This document shows positions 12,713 through 23,969 of a DNA stretch of 64,000 bases, one piece after another. The notes beneath the pieces are model-generated. The model did not search any database. It saw nothing but the letters and a program-made list of their open reading frames with translations, and was not told the DNA's origin. Position 1 is the stretch's first letter; each line of letters begins with the position of its first letter. This DNA comes from Parietaria judaica. Lineage: Eukaryota; Streptophyta; Magnoliopsida; Rosales; Urticaceae. The position numbers and the translations under genes are program-made. The DNA lies in contig OX940871.1 in assembly GCA_954871525.1 (NCBI GenBank), positions 25,146,586-25,210,585 on the forward strand, written 5' to 3'.

Positions 12713-13205
12713 GAGATTATTTTTTGTATTTAAAATATTTGATTATTGTATTTAAATTTTAATATGAATAATATTTTTTACTGTTAATTTACGTTGATTC
12801 GTTGCTAATTTACGTTGATTCGTTGTTGATTTACGTTAATTTGTTGTTGATTTACGTTGATTCGTTGTTGATTTACGTTAATTCGCGTCTTTAATTTGTT
12901 GATATTTTTTGAAAAAAAATAAATCCGAAAATTATATGAAGGTTTTGAATTTAAAATTGAAGTTATACAAAAAAAGGGGTTTGATTTTGGTTGTTACCAT
13001 GTTAATAGCTATTTCAATTAATAGCAATATTTTCAATTAATGAAAATAAATGAATTTTTTAATTTTATTAAAACATGAGGGCAATAATGTAATTGAAATT
13101 TCATTTAAATGGTTAATTGGCTAGTTTACAAAATTAACCAAAGTTTGGCTATTTTGTTAAATACACTTTCAAATTTGGCTATTTCTCCAAAGCGCCATTT
13201 TTTAA

Positions 13206-14450
13206 ATATATTTCTCCGTTTATTAAACTTAAATTTACTTCGTTACATACTTGTTCAAAAGGTCACGAGTTCAATTCTCATAAGACACAAATGCACGACT
13301 CCTTTGCATATTGTAAATTTGACAAATAATGTTATATGTGCTTACACCGAGTATATCTACTAATACATAATACATTTTAGCTATTGAACAAAAGAAAATT
13401 TTAAAATTCTTAAAATCGACTATTAGTAATATTTTGGTTTCTTTGAAAATATATATTGCTTATTTATATAATAATAATAAAAAAAAAAAACAAAAAAAAA
13501 AACTAAGTGTTGGTTTACAAATATGTTTTTATAGAACGAGATGAGTATTAATAAGTAAAATATAAGTCACATTTCAATATTACATGATTTAATTACTCGT
13601 TAATTAAAACTCATTAATTGGAATTGACTTGTCAAATTAAATACCATTGTTTTTATCAAACTTAACACACAAACAGAATTATCACTATTAGAAAAGTGCT
13701 TGATATTTTCTTAATTAAGTCCCTTCTTGGTCTATTTGTTTCGTTAAAAATACCACGATGAAATCAAATTTAATCAAATGAAACCAAGCTAAATCTAAAC
13801 CATATACGTAAAATCAAGGAGAGTTGTCTTTTTTATTTTTCTATTTGAATGGTCAAGGAGATTAATCTTAAATGTGCTTTGTTGCGTAAATAATATAATT
13901 ACATAACTTTCTCTTAATAATTTAACAATTATTCTCAATTAGACGATATAACTTGTAGCTCTTTTTTTTCTTTTTCTTTTTAAATGAAAGCTGATTAAAT
14001 AATATAATATGTTTGTTACAATAGGATAATTAGTAATTTGGTTGGAGAAATTAATAAAAGAAGCCATGGACTTTTTGATAACGGAATCCTCAAAAAACCA
14101 ATGAGAGAGGATCGTAATAAGGTTTACAAGCCGTTTTCATAAATAGTTGAAGGCAAATAGGGAAGGTTTTGTGAGGCTCTACTTGGTAAATGGGTTGATT
14201 ATTCGGTGTGTTTGTAATTTTTTAGTCCCAAACTGAGTTTACCGCCAACTTTAGCAGCGTCATCCGCTAATCATATCATTTTTACCAATGCCTTACTGAA
14301 AATCGAACTTCAGAGAATATAAAGCGTTTTGTGCAATTCAATTCTCCAAGAAACTAGGGTGTTAATGCTTAGGTTTTTTTTTTTTTATATATAAATGGAA
14401 TTTTTAGGTGATTTCGTAAGCTATAAAAATTAAGGCCCACCCACAATATA
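13206..14450. other. AT-rich intergenic DNA
   Basis: Very AT-rich with poly-A and poly-T tracts (for example around 13470-13500). I see no gene, terminal repeat or RNA signature. Confidence 0.6.
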
Positions 14451-15560
14451 GTCAAAATGACCATAAGCCCACAAGGCTCGGCCCAAAAAATTCAACCCAA
14501 CCTTGGCTCGGAAAGCCAACTCAAGTTCGTTCCGCTAAGTCTACTTGACCCCGACCCAAAAGACAAATTGGCCACGGTCCGAAAAGTCAGCCCAACCTCG
14601 GTCCAAGAAAGACAAACAAAGACCAGGTCCTTGAGATGATGGCAAAAGCCCGATCTCCGAAAAGACAACGGAGTCCCCGATCCCGGAGACAAAGGCCAAG
14701 GCCCAATTTTGGAAAAGGTGATGGGAGTCCTGATCCTGGAGATGGCAACAAAGGCCCAATCTCTAAAATGGTTCGAACCACTTTTAAAAAACGCAAAGCA
14801 TGGAAAATTCCACACCGAAAAGCGGCGCGGCTAGAGTCACCCTTTGGCAGCTCAAACGTTCAACAATGCCCATTTTCTCTCTTTTTTTACTCTAAATGTC
14901 TATTTTGCCCTCAAAACGCTCCTCGTTTTTCTCTCTAAATACCCATATCATTCACCAATTTGGGTAATCTCATTCATGCTCAAGCTAAGACAAAAAGTTC
15001 TTTAAAAGCTTTATCTACATTTAACACTCCTTGAGTGTTCTCCGGTCTTTCTTCAAAGAAACATTCCCCGAGAGACAAATTTTCGATTCCCCACCTCTAC
15101 TAATGTTGAGTAACGGAGGCACCCCCTCCTCCCTCTTCTAGGTCACATCTTCTCTCTCTCAGGTGCGAAGACGGGGATACCTGCTCCCTCGAGCCAAGCT
15201 CGGGACGAAGAATTAGGCGACGCACCTCGGAATCCTAATTATGTCCAGCCAAAGATTGAATCGTGCATCAGTTTCATTGTCGATCCATTTTTCGCGATCA
15301 ACTATTTATTTTCTTTTTATTAAGCATAAGAGAAGCACTTTATTTACAATTCGTTGCTATTAGGGTTTTGGGTTAGGTTATAGGCGGGGTTGGGTTATAG
15401 GCGCCCACGAGCCGGTTCGGATTTTTGTATTGTTTAGCTTTTTTCTTTCTTTCTCTTTAGCATCTTTTGGAGAGCCTACGATCTTGCTCTCGTAGGAAAG
15501 ATCGGGTCTTCATAGTTAATTGGTAAACTCCCCGACGCCAATTTTGATCCGGAATCCGTA
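14451..15560. mobile_element. Probable LTR-retrotransposon long terminal repeat remnant
   Basis: A block of higher GC with repeated cggcccaa and gcccgatctc motifs, then a tract (14990-15080) resembling the R-U5 part of gypsy LTRs in the order ctttatctacatttaac, tgagtgttctccgg, gttgagtaacggaggc. Similar motif orders occur at 28640-28740 and 35760-35890. LTR ends and target duplications were not found, so the limits are approximate. Confidence 0.45.
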
Positions 15561-15934
15561 TTATATAATGATACACCAAGAATAAAATGAACCAACCAAC
15601 TCACTATTCACTATGTTAGAACAATAATAACATCATACAGAAGTCAACTAACAAATTACTACATTAAGTAGAGCATTTGGCATTTCCATATATTTTACAA
15701 GACATTTTGCACACTCAATTAAGTCAACTCTACAAACTAATACATACATATACAGAGACACGTCAAATGACTCGTCTTCTACTCTAGTTATGTATATAAC
15801 AAACTTACAAGCACACTTATCTGGCAACCCTTCGAGACACCAAGAAAAAAGTCAACCAATGGAATCACTATATCAACACAAACCAAAAAAAGTCAACCAT
15901 GTGATCGGTCCCAAAACAACATCAAAACGCATCA

Positions 15935-18900
15935 TCATCGCTTCTTTCCAAAAACCGACATCTTCCTCCCGAAGAATCCCGAGCTTTTGACCGGTTTCTT
16001 TTCAATGGTGTTGTCGATCGAAGATCTAGAAGGTTCGACAACGGGCGGAGGTTCGGGCTCGGTTTTAACGTCTTTCAATTGCCTCAGCAGTTCATGGGCA
16101 GATGCTTTAGCCTTTTCGTTTCCGTTCACCGACAATAGCCAAAGGGGAGGGTAGATTCCCTCGTCGATCACAAGATAACAGTATTCCAAACGTTGAGAAC
16201 ACAAAGAGAGTAGAATATTCACCGCGTTTTCTTGCTCCTCGGAATCGCCATTTTCGAGAACTTCGGCGATAGAAGCGATGCATCCTTTTGTTTCAGCGAT
16301 GGAAGCCCTGATTTCATCAGACTTGCACAAATTCTTCATTAAGAGAACACATTTTCCTGCCAAATCCTGATCCCTCATCAATGGTACCAATTTCGGGATG
16401 AAATCCGAAAATGGGATCTGAGAGAAAACATTGTCGTTTGATGACAAGTTGCACAGAATTTTCAGGGATCGTTCCCGTAGAATGCTGATCGGGGAATCAA
16501 GGGCTCTGAGAACGGAAATTGCACAACCCGAACCCATGATTTTAGATGTGCAAAAGAGATAGCCCGATAAGATCTCGACAATCGAAAATGCTTCTTCGGC
16601 CACTTCAGAATCAAGGAACGATGCTAAAACATCAAAAACATCTTCTCGTAAATGCGAAATTTCATCCCTGCATTGACCGGGAAGTGACATGTAAACTATC
16701 ATTGTGTAGATTTATACATAAAATTTATAGGAAGTTTAGTTGTACGTATTATTTATCAATTATATATATAAAGTATCATATTTAGTGGATTTTGATAATT
16801 TCCTAATTTATAGGGAGTATTATGTTATTATTGAATAGTATATTCGAGCATTTTCTTATTAAAAAAAAAATACATGATAGATAGAATTAAGAAGAAAAAA
16901 AATAATGAAAGAAGAATACATGTTAGGCTAAGGAATATCGTCTGACCCAGTACATGCAAAATTTACCTGTTTTTGCTCACAAACATCAACAGCAACTGAA
17001 GCCCGTCTCTCTGAGCATTCACGTCATTACTGTCGCGTGAATCCCTCATAAACGTGACGAGCGGTTCAATAAAATTCTCAGACAATAGGGAATTGCAGGC
17101 TCTATCGTCACTCCGCAAAGTGTATTTGACGTCTTCGACAGTCTTACATTGAGATTCCCAAGAAAGCTCACCAAGCTTAGATAGAAAATTCCCATGGAAT
17201 TTATCAGAGCTACGATCATTATGCACCGAAAAATCCGACTTGAAACTAGAATTGATAGATCCGAGAGATATATTGCTGAAATCCATTTGAAGATGCAAGT
17301 CGTTCATTGAGCTTCCGAAGCTGGCAATTGAGGTACAAGAAGAATCCCAAACCCGTGGAGCGTTTTGCGATTCAGTATGTGGGTCGGAGATCAAAACTCC
17401 GTTATGAGAGCTCCATTTTGATATTATCTCCTTCATTCCGAAATTTGGAGTCATTGAAAAATGAGCTAGTTTTTCATTTGTCTTTGGACACGTGTCATGA
17501 CCCTCGTCGAACCACTTCTGAATCCACATCCTTTCAAACGTTTGACCCGAAGCAATCACAACAGGGTCATACATCACTCGCGACGATATAGGGCATCGGA
17601 ATTCCTCCGCTGGCAAAACCCTCCTCAGCATGTTGTGTTCTCGAAGATTGAGATGTGATCTTGTTTCCGAAGATTGAAACGTGATTCCATTTCCAAGATT
17701 CTCAAAAGAGTCGCTTTCCGGTTGATCTACGAGGATTAAGTTTCCGTATTTCTTGAAAAGGTACAGAAAGTAAGTCAAGATCTTCTTTTTTGTGGAATCG
17801 TTCTCGCTGACTTTGTCCATAAGCTTTTTTATCGACCTTTTTTCTATTAAGACAGTTTTGGGCGATGTAATGTGTAGTCTCAAAGTTGCAAGTTGAAAAG
17901 ATTTGACCTCGGAAGTATCGACCGAGTCTGATGGTGAAGACCCTCTCTGAATTATATCTTTTACGGCCTTCCCAGCTTCTTCCTCGTTCGGATCTAGCAC
18001 AAACGTTGCCACCGAAAGATCCTCAATTACTTGAGAAATCTGCATAACAAATCATTTTATTAAATTATATAACATATAATGAGCATCAAACCACCAAATC
18101 ATAATAAAGAGACAAGTCCGCAGCTCCTACTTGTAGACAAGTCCATAGAACGGATTTTTTTTTTCGTTTTCTTTCAACATATTCTTATTTATTTGAGATA
18201 TAATACAATATTCTCATTAATTGTTGATGTTCATTAATATTCTCATTAATTCTAGGTATACACTCTCTAGAATGTTCATTTCAAAGGTTGTAAACTCTGT
18301 ATAAAGGGTTCCATCAAACCCTAGGTTATCAATTATAGTTATTGTTTTTCATTGATTATCGGCTTGGGTCGTATCAGAGAACCTCTTCGAGAGAATGGTT
18401 ATTAAAAATAGTCAGTAAATTAAAGACAGGAATATGGGTTCACAAACCTCTGCAGCCAAAATAACTGGTACCATTCCTTGAATCTGGCATAAACTCTGTT
18501 CCAATAAGGCCTTTGATTTGATACATCTCGTAAGTATCACATCCCCGGTTAACGCCTAAAAATAATAGACGAAAACCATAGAAATTAAACGAAACACCTC
18601 GAGCGATACTTAGAGAGTGATATAATGATCACCCGAGAAAGGGAAAAAGAAATAATATTTTTAGCCATTTTAATCTGAATCGTTCATATAAAAAGCTCAC
18701 CAGATATAGTTTACTTGATTCGCTGCAATACTGAAGAAGGAGCTTTGCTTTATCAATTGCTTTGCTTAGCAAGCATAGCGCCTGTATTCCCGACGAGCGA
18801 GGCCTGGCTGCTTCTATTCGCGGAAAAATCTTTGCTATTTGATCAACGCACTTCTTAAGTTCCATACACATTAGCTGATGAACCTGTCATCAGGAATTGT

Positions 18901-19601
18901 GAATTTTTTTTTTAATCTACTTTTAAAGAAACGTCGATTATACTGATAAAAAATAAATTACAATGCCAAGCTAGAGAATAATTTACAATCAGCCAGTCCA
19001 AAAATCAGTCCGGCTATATAGACCAAACCTCTACCATAAAAAAGATAGAAAAAACGAGGACTACTCCTTACAAAGTACTAGCCCAATCACTCAAAAGGTC
19101 CGCGAGAGAATACATCGAAAACTCGTTGCACGAGGGAAAAAGCCAAAGAGCAACATATTGTTATTATGAGTGCATATCATGAGTACTGCCTAGTTGCTTA
19201 CTGAACTCTAAATTTAGCTTCAATGCCCCCTAAATTAAGATTTTATGCAGATATGTCCCTAATTTTAATATGCCAGAAAATCTCATCTCAGGGGACATTC
19301 ACAATAAATTCTGAATTGCTCACGCCTCGTCCGCCTCTAGACTTACTGCTGGTAAAATGATAAGAGCTCTGAATTCGATCGGAGAATTACTGATGACAAC
19401 AAAGACAATCTCCACGACTGACATATAAACCGAAATTCAACACCCAAAACATTTTCTCAAGAAATGGTTACGACAATCAATACTCCACGACATTAACTCT
19501 CAACGCTCGGGGTGCATCATTGAGACACGGAACCGTACCTTAAAGGATCGATCGTTAGCTGTCGCTGCCATTTCCACAGCTTCATTAGAATCATTCCCCA
19601 T
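15935..19601 (-). CDS. U-box/ARM-repeat E3 ubiquitin ligase of the PUB5/PUB45 group, 5 coding exons
   Basis: Predicted plant U-box E3 ubiquitin ligase. Exons in transcript order: 19601-19539, 18883-18701, 18555-18448, 18039-16967, 16667-15935. All introns are GT-AG and the phases join to 2160 nt, 719 aa, in the usual range for this group. The N-terminal UND domain (about residues 22-240) includes CMELKKCVDQIAKIFPRIEA and GIQALCLLSKAIDKAK, both typical of PUB5/6/7/45. The U-box is at about residues 261-327, with core FRCPISSRVMYDPVVIASG and TCPKTNEKL, the hydrophobic and salt-bridge pattern of U-boxes. The C-terminal part (about 470-680) has degenerate armadillo repeats. The start ATG at 19601 opens a 21-residue exon before the conserved VHQLMC. 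Upstream DNA holds a perfect 245-bp duplication. The exact paralogue (PUB5 versus PUB45) cannot be decided here. Confidence 0.93.
18130..18400. other. Intron 3 of the U-box gene with retroelement-like sequence
   Basis: The intron at 18040-18447 holds an LTR-like tract. It has a polyadenylation-like stretch, a tgtaaactctgtataaaggg motif, and ends in tcgtatcagagaacc, reminiscent of a copia LTR end followed by a tRNA-Met primer site. No second LTR is visible. Confidence 0.35.
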
Positions 19602-20280
19602 TCAGAAAATGGAGTTTATCCACACCTGAGATTTGACGGAAACCAGCCGAAAAATCATGAAACGATAATATACGCATATGATTCCGCGACGCATCCGTTA
19701 AAACGGTAAGAGAACAAGTTGATAGAGTAAAAAGATTCAAAATCCATTGATGAAAATGGGAAGAAAACAAGTCAGCGAAGTGCAAGAACTGATTTTGAAG
19801 ACAATGAAGTGTGAAAATATGAAATGATAATCCGGATTTCTAGTTTAATATTAAGCACGAACCATGACTAAAGCTTGTCAACAAACCCCAATACAATAAT
19901 CCAGGTAATTTCCATTCCCATTTTGCCCATCACTGTTCTTCACCAACTACCAAGCAAGTCAACTTTCCCCAACCACAGAATCACAAAACCGGAGTAACCC
20001 AGGTCCGGAATTACCTTGGTCAAGGCTCGGAGCTTCACAATTCCGCTCGAGCTCATGCGACGAAGCCAAGCAGAGACTCTCCGCGAATAAGGGTGAGAAT
20101 CGAAGAGGGAAAAGTAAAAGCCAAAGCGAAACGGAACAAGAAGATGTCACACTCGATAAGAGATGAGATGAGATGATTTTCGGGGAAACCCAGAAGCTTC
20201 TGACCGATTCGAAGTCTTCGCTTCGCGGAATTGAAAATCAGAGAAAGCGCAGAGAGAGAGAGAAGCGTCAACGAGCTAAT
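19602..20280 (-). promoter_or_regulatory. Upstream/5'-UTR region of the U-box gene
   Basis: Moderately GC-rich DNA directly upstream of the start codon, with GA-rich tracts toward 20250-20330 as is common in plant 5' UTRs. No clear TATA box or intron boundary could be assigned. Its distal end merges into the 245-bp tandem duplication. Confidence 0.4.
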
Positions 20281-20770
20281 CAAGTTTTCTTCATCTCTTT
20301 CTTCGATGAGGAGAGAGAGAGAGAGTCTGCGCATGGGAAAGTGTAAAGATAACTTTGGTGCCATTAAAGCCAACGTCATAATCACCATGCAATTTTCTAT
20401 GGGTAAATAACGGTAAAAGTATCTAAAATTTTGGTCAACGTACCATTTGTGTACTCAAATTTAAAAAGTGACGATAAAAGTACTCAAGTTGCGTTGACCG
20501 TGATAGTTGCACGAAATCGTTAAATCAAGTTTTCTTCATCTCTTTCTTCGATGAGGAGAGAGAGAGAGAGTCTGCGCATGGGAAAGTGTAAAGATAACTT
20601 TGGTGCCATTAAAGCCAACGTCATAATCACCATGCAATTTTCTATGGGTAAATAACGGTAAAAGTATCTAAAATTTTGGTCAACGTACCATTTGTGTACT
20701 CAAATTTAAAAAGTGACGATAAAAGTACTCAAGTTGCGTTGACCGTGATAGTTGCACGAAATCGTTAACT
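20281..20770. repeat. Perfect 245-bp tandem duplication
   Basis: The 20281-20523 stretch recurs at 20526-20768 with no difference that I can find; the shared sequence extends 3 bp further left at each copy. The unit includes a (GA)n tract, a probable upstream part of the U-box gene and the left ~120 bp of a foldback element starting gggtaaataacgg. The identity implies a very recent event or an assembly artefact. Confidence 0.93.
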
Positions 20771-20890
20771 CTTTCGTTAACAGCCTCCACGTGGTTGTTA
20801 AGTGCCGCTTGGCAAAGGCCTGACGGCCACGTGAAGGCTGTTAACGGACGAGTTAACGATTTCGTGCAATTTTCAGGGTCAACGCAGTTT

Positions 20891-21949
20891 GGGTACGTTA
20901 TAGGAGAAAGTTATCGAACTAATCAATTTCTTACAGATAAGTCACTAAACTCATTTTTCGTCGGCGAAAATCACTAACGTCACACTTTTACTGACAGTAC
21001 ACAAGAAATTTGTAGCTAAAGTCCTCAAACTCATCTATATTTTATTGATGAGTCCTTGAACTCGTTTTTTGGTGGTTAAAGTCCTCAAACTCGTCGATTT
21101 GTTATAAATCGGTCCCAAATCATTAATGTTGACTATAAAGTGCCACATGGCAACTAGTTGACTGCGACGTGGCAATACCACGTCGCCACGTGGAAGTTTT
21201 AAAAAAATATTTATAAAAAATATTATCAAGAAAAACATATAATTATTACCAATATATTTATAATTAACAAATTATTTATTATTTAATAAAATTAAACAAA
21301 AAAGATTAATTATTTAACTATAAATAAAAATTAATTTTGTTTTTGCAATATTTATTATCTATATACCAATTACTAAAGATTGGAATAAGATATCTATTTA
21401 TTTTGTTCTTGTTTCTTTTCCTATATTAATTTAATTAAAATATTTTAACAACTAATCTATAAAAAAAAATTTAAAAATGTCATGTGGTACTGTGGTAGTG
21501 ACTAACGTGGCATTGCCACATCATAATCCACTAGATGCCACGTGACACTTGATTGTCAAATTAATGGTCAAGGACTGATTTGTGAGAAACTAGCCAATTT
21601 GAGGATTTTGTTACATGCCACATTTTTTTGCCATCTTAAACACACCACATCACTACATATACTTACATGTCATATGTTGACCTTTCTTGACCGTCTTCCA
21701 GACCGCATTCTACTGCCCATATTCATGTATATTATGGCAATGAGAGCTACTACGGGCCATAGGACCGCAGTCGGGATGCTGATCAAGGGAGTGGCACGTC
21801 TAACATTGTGAAAAATATAGATTTAACGTTGTAAGGGTGTATTTGCAATAAAACTATGATGATAGTGAACTTTCGCCGTCAAAAAATGAATTTTAGTGAC
21901 TTATTTGTAAAAAACTGATGAGCTCGATGACTTTTGCCGCAAATTACCC
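20891..21949. mobile_element. Foldback element about 1.06 kb, probable MULE type
   Basis: The left end (gggtacgtta...gataagtcactaaactcat) is the diverged reverse complement of the right end (aattttagtgacttat...cgcaaattaccc). Inverted similarity extends about 110 bp. A second, inner inverted pair (around 21075-21200 and 21480-21610) is rich in gccacgtgg motifs. There is no coding capacity and no clear target duplication. A partial relative starts at 20401 and again in the duplicated copy at 20646. Confidence 0.7.
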
Positions 21950-22690
21950 AGCATATTATCTGTTTCTTTAATATGCCATAATTTATTTTGAGATCTAATT
22001 TTATTTATATTCAAATTGCACTTATTAATCAAGATGTGCATGTTTTTCTCGTTAAAATTACTAAGTAAGACTAGTTTTAAAAGAACGGGGATAGAATTAG
22101 ATCTGGATAATATTTTGTGGATTTTAGGTATTAATGTTGCCAAAAACAAAATACTACAAAATTATGAAAAATACTCTTAATAATAGTTAGTAGATTATTA
22201 GGACTAAGCAGCGTTACGAAAGTAAGAGTTGACCACACGCTACGAAAGTAATTTAATTGGGCGCTATTTTTTAATATGAGAATGTTTTTCATGTCATTGG
22301 TTAATTTTTAATTATTTCTGTCTAAACATCACATGTATATTCCGTATATTCACGTTTCCCTAAAGTGCAAAAAGAAAAATGTTTCTCCATTTTTAAATTA
22401 GTACCAATCAGACTCGCTTTTGACTCATCACTAATGGTAATTAACATATATGCTGTAGAAATTGGGAAGTATTTTCTAATAGAACATATGGTTGGGTTTT
22501 TCGTGGATGACGGGATATTCCGCAATTCCGGGAGTGAAAATCTCGGGAACTCTATGAATATAGAAAGGAATATACCTCGTCGGAACACCAACTCCTGTAT
22601 AAAAAAAAATGGCACACTAATGCTTGGGGAATTGAGAAAACTCGAAGAGCCTCTCTTGGTATAGGGAGAAGAGCGATTTTTCTTTTTAAG
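21950..22690. other. AT-rich intergenic DNA
   Basis: No gene or repeat boundary is recognisable. Short open frames (for example 22365-22664) lack family features. Confidence 0.5.
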
Positions 22691-22911
22691 GGTGAATGAG
22701 GATTAGGGTTTTAGGAAGCCAATTCTGTATAAAAAGGTTAGACTTAAATGACTTAATGAGCTTTTATGAAGGATCGTGTGGGAAATTGAGATTAGGCCCA
22801 AAATGGGCCTACGGGTCCAAATGGACCGCCATTAAATGGTATCGGGCCCGTACAGGTCTGGTGAGTATTTTGTGCGTTATAGAGAATCTCTCTTTTTTTT
22901 TTGTGGGAGCG

Positions 22912-22958
<47 letters not shown>

Positions 22959-23480
22959 ATACAAGTGGTTACGGCGGCGGTAGTAGTAAAAGTGTCGTCG
23001 TGCAAATGGGTGAACAACTAGGGTTTCCAGAACCCTAGACGGGGTGGGTCTGGAACTGTTCCAGACCTACAACTAAAAAATGGGCATTATGGCCTTAGCT
23101 CAGCCTAAATCCACGGGTTTGGTATGATGGGTACCCGACCCATGGGTCCGACCCAACCCGTGTGTGACCCGAGTTTGACGTCAAACTGATCAGAATCTGA
23201 TGCGGGTCAGGGTCTCACTTGACCCAGGTCCTGGCCTAGTCAGGACCCATTTTCATCCACTAACCCGAGTGGTTTGGATCTAGTCCAGCCTTAACTCGGG
23301 GTTGGGGATTGGTTGGCCCAAAACTATTTTGGCTATTGCCAAGGCTCACGGGAAGAACAACTTTGGTTCAGCCCTACCTGTAGTGTTGCGCGTGGGCAGC
23401 TCCCACGCTCAGCCACAAGCACGAACTTTATTTCATGTATGTGTCCAGACCCGATACCTTTTAATTATTTTATTTTAATT
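22691..23480. other. Repeat-like block with higher GC
   Basis: It contains phrases such as gggccgtac-type and gacccaacccg motifs often seen in plant LTRs, plus the TA microsatellite. No paired termini were found. I see no gene. Confidence 0.35.
22915..22952. repeat. (TA)n microsatellite
   Basis: About 38 bp of alternating TA. Open frames through it read as IYIYIY and are artefacts. Confidence 0.9.
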
Positions 23481-23969
23481 TTGTTAGAATTAATTTATTT
23501 TAATAATTAATAGGATTAGAAAATATTGTTAGTTTTGTAAATCTGATTTACAATTTATGTTTTCTCTAAAAACATAAAATGGTAAAATGCTTTTATTTTA
23601 TTTCATAATCCTAAATTTAATTTTTTGAAAACCATGTTTAATTCCTAAAATTGTTTAGGAATAATTAGTTAGGATTATGCAAAGCATTATTACGTCACAT
23701 TATTTTAATAAATTTTTTTATTAAGGAATAATGTGTGAGTCTAATTTTCACCGAGTTAATTAGATTTAATTTTCTTATTACGTGTAATGTGTGATTATTA
23801 GCTATATATTTTGAAATAACTTATCTTTTTTGTAAAACCAAAGAACTAAGAGTAACTCTTTAATATTACATTCTGTGTAAATCAGATTTAAATTATAATT
23901 CCGAGTCTAATTATTATTAGGTTAAGTTAGTTAATCTTATTAATTATACTTAAGAAATATAGACTATAA

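Larger units (their letters stand above)
11756..13205 (+). mobile_element. Pack-MULE-like element A with captured KNL1-like fragment
   Basis: The element spans 11765-13196 (1432 bp). The left end starts gagaaatcgg and the right end finishes caaagcgcc. The terminal ~80 bp are diverged inverted repeats built on TAGCAAAATA and ACTAGYCAATTAA blocks, nearly the same as those of element B. It is flanked by 9-bp duplications tttttttaa (11756-11764) and attttttaa (13197-13205), one mismatch. The GC-rich interior is a host gene fragment (12034-12712). The 3' subterminal part carries repeated units of gatttacgttaattcg type (12780-12890). It starts 151 bp upstream of the PYROXD2-like start codon. Confidence 0.87.

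Noticed and set aside
12115..12762. 215-aa open frame through the CT microsatellite
   Set aside because: Most of the centre is SLSLSL from the microsatellite; it mixes frames of the captured fragment and is not a gene.
22696..23021. Frames reading IYIYIY
   Set aside because: They are translations of the TA microsatellite.
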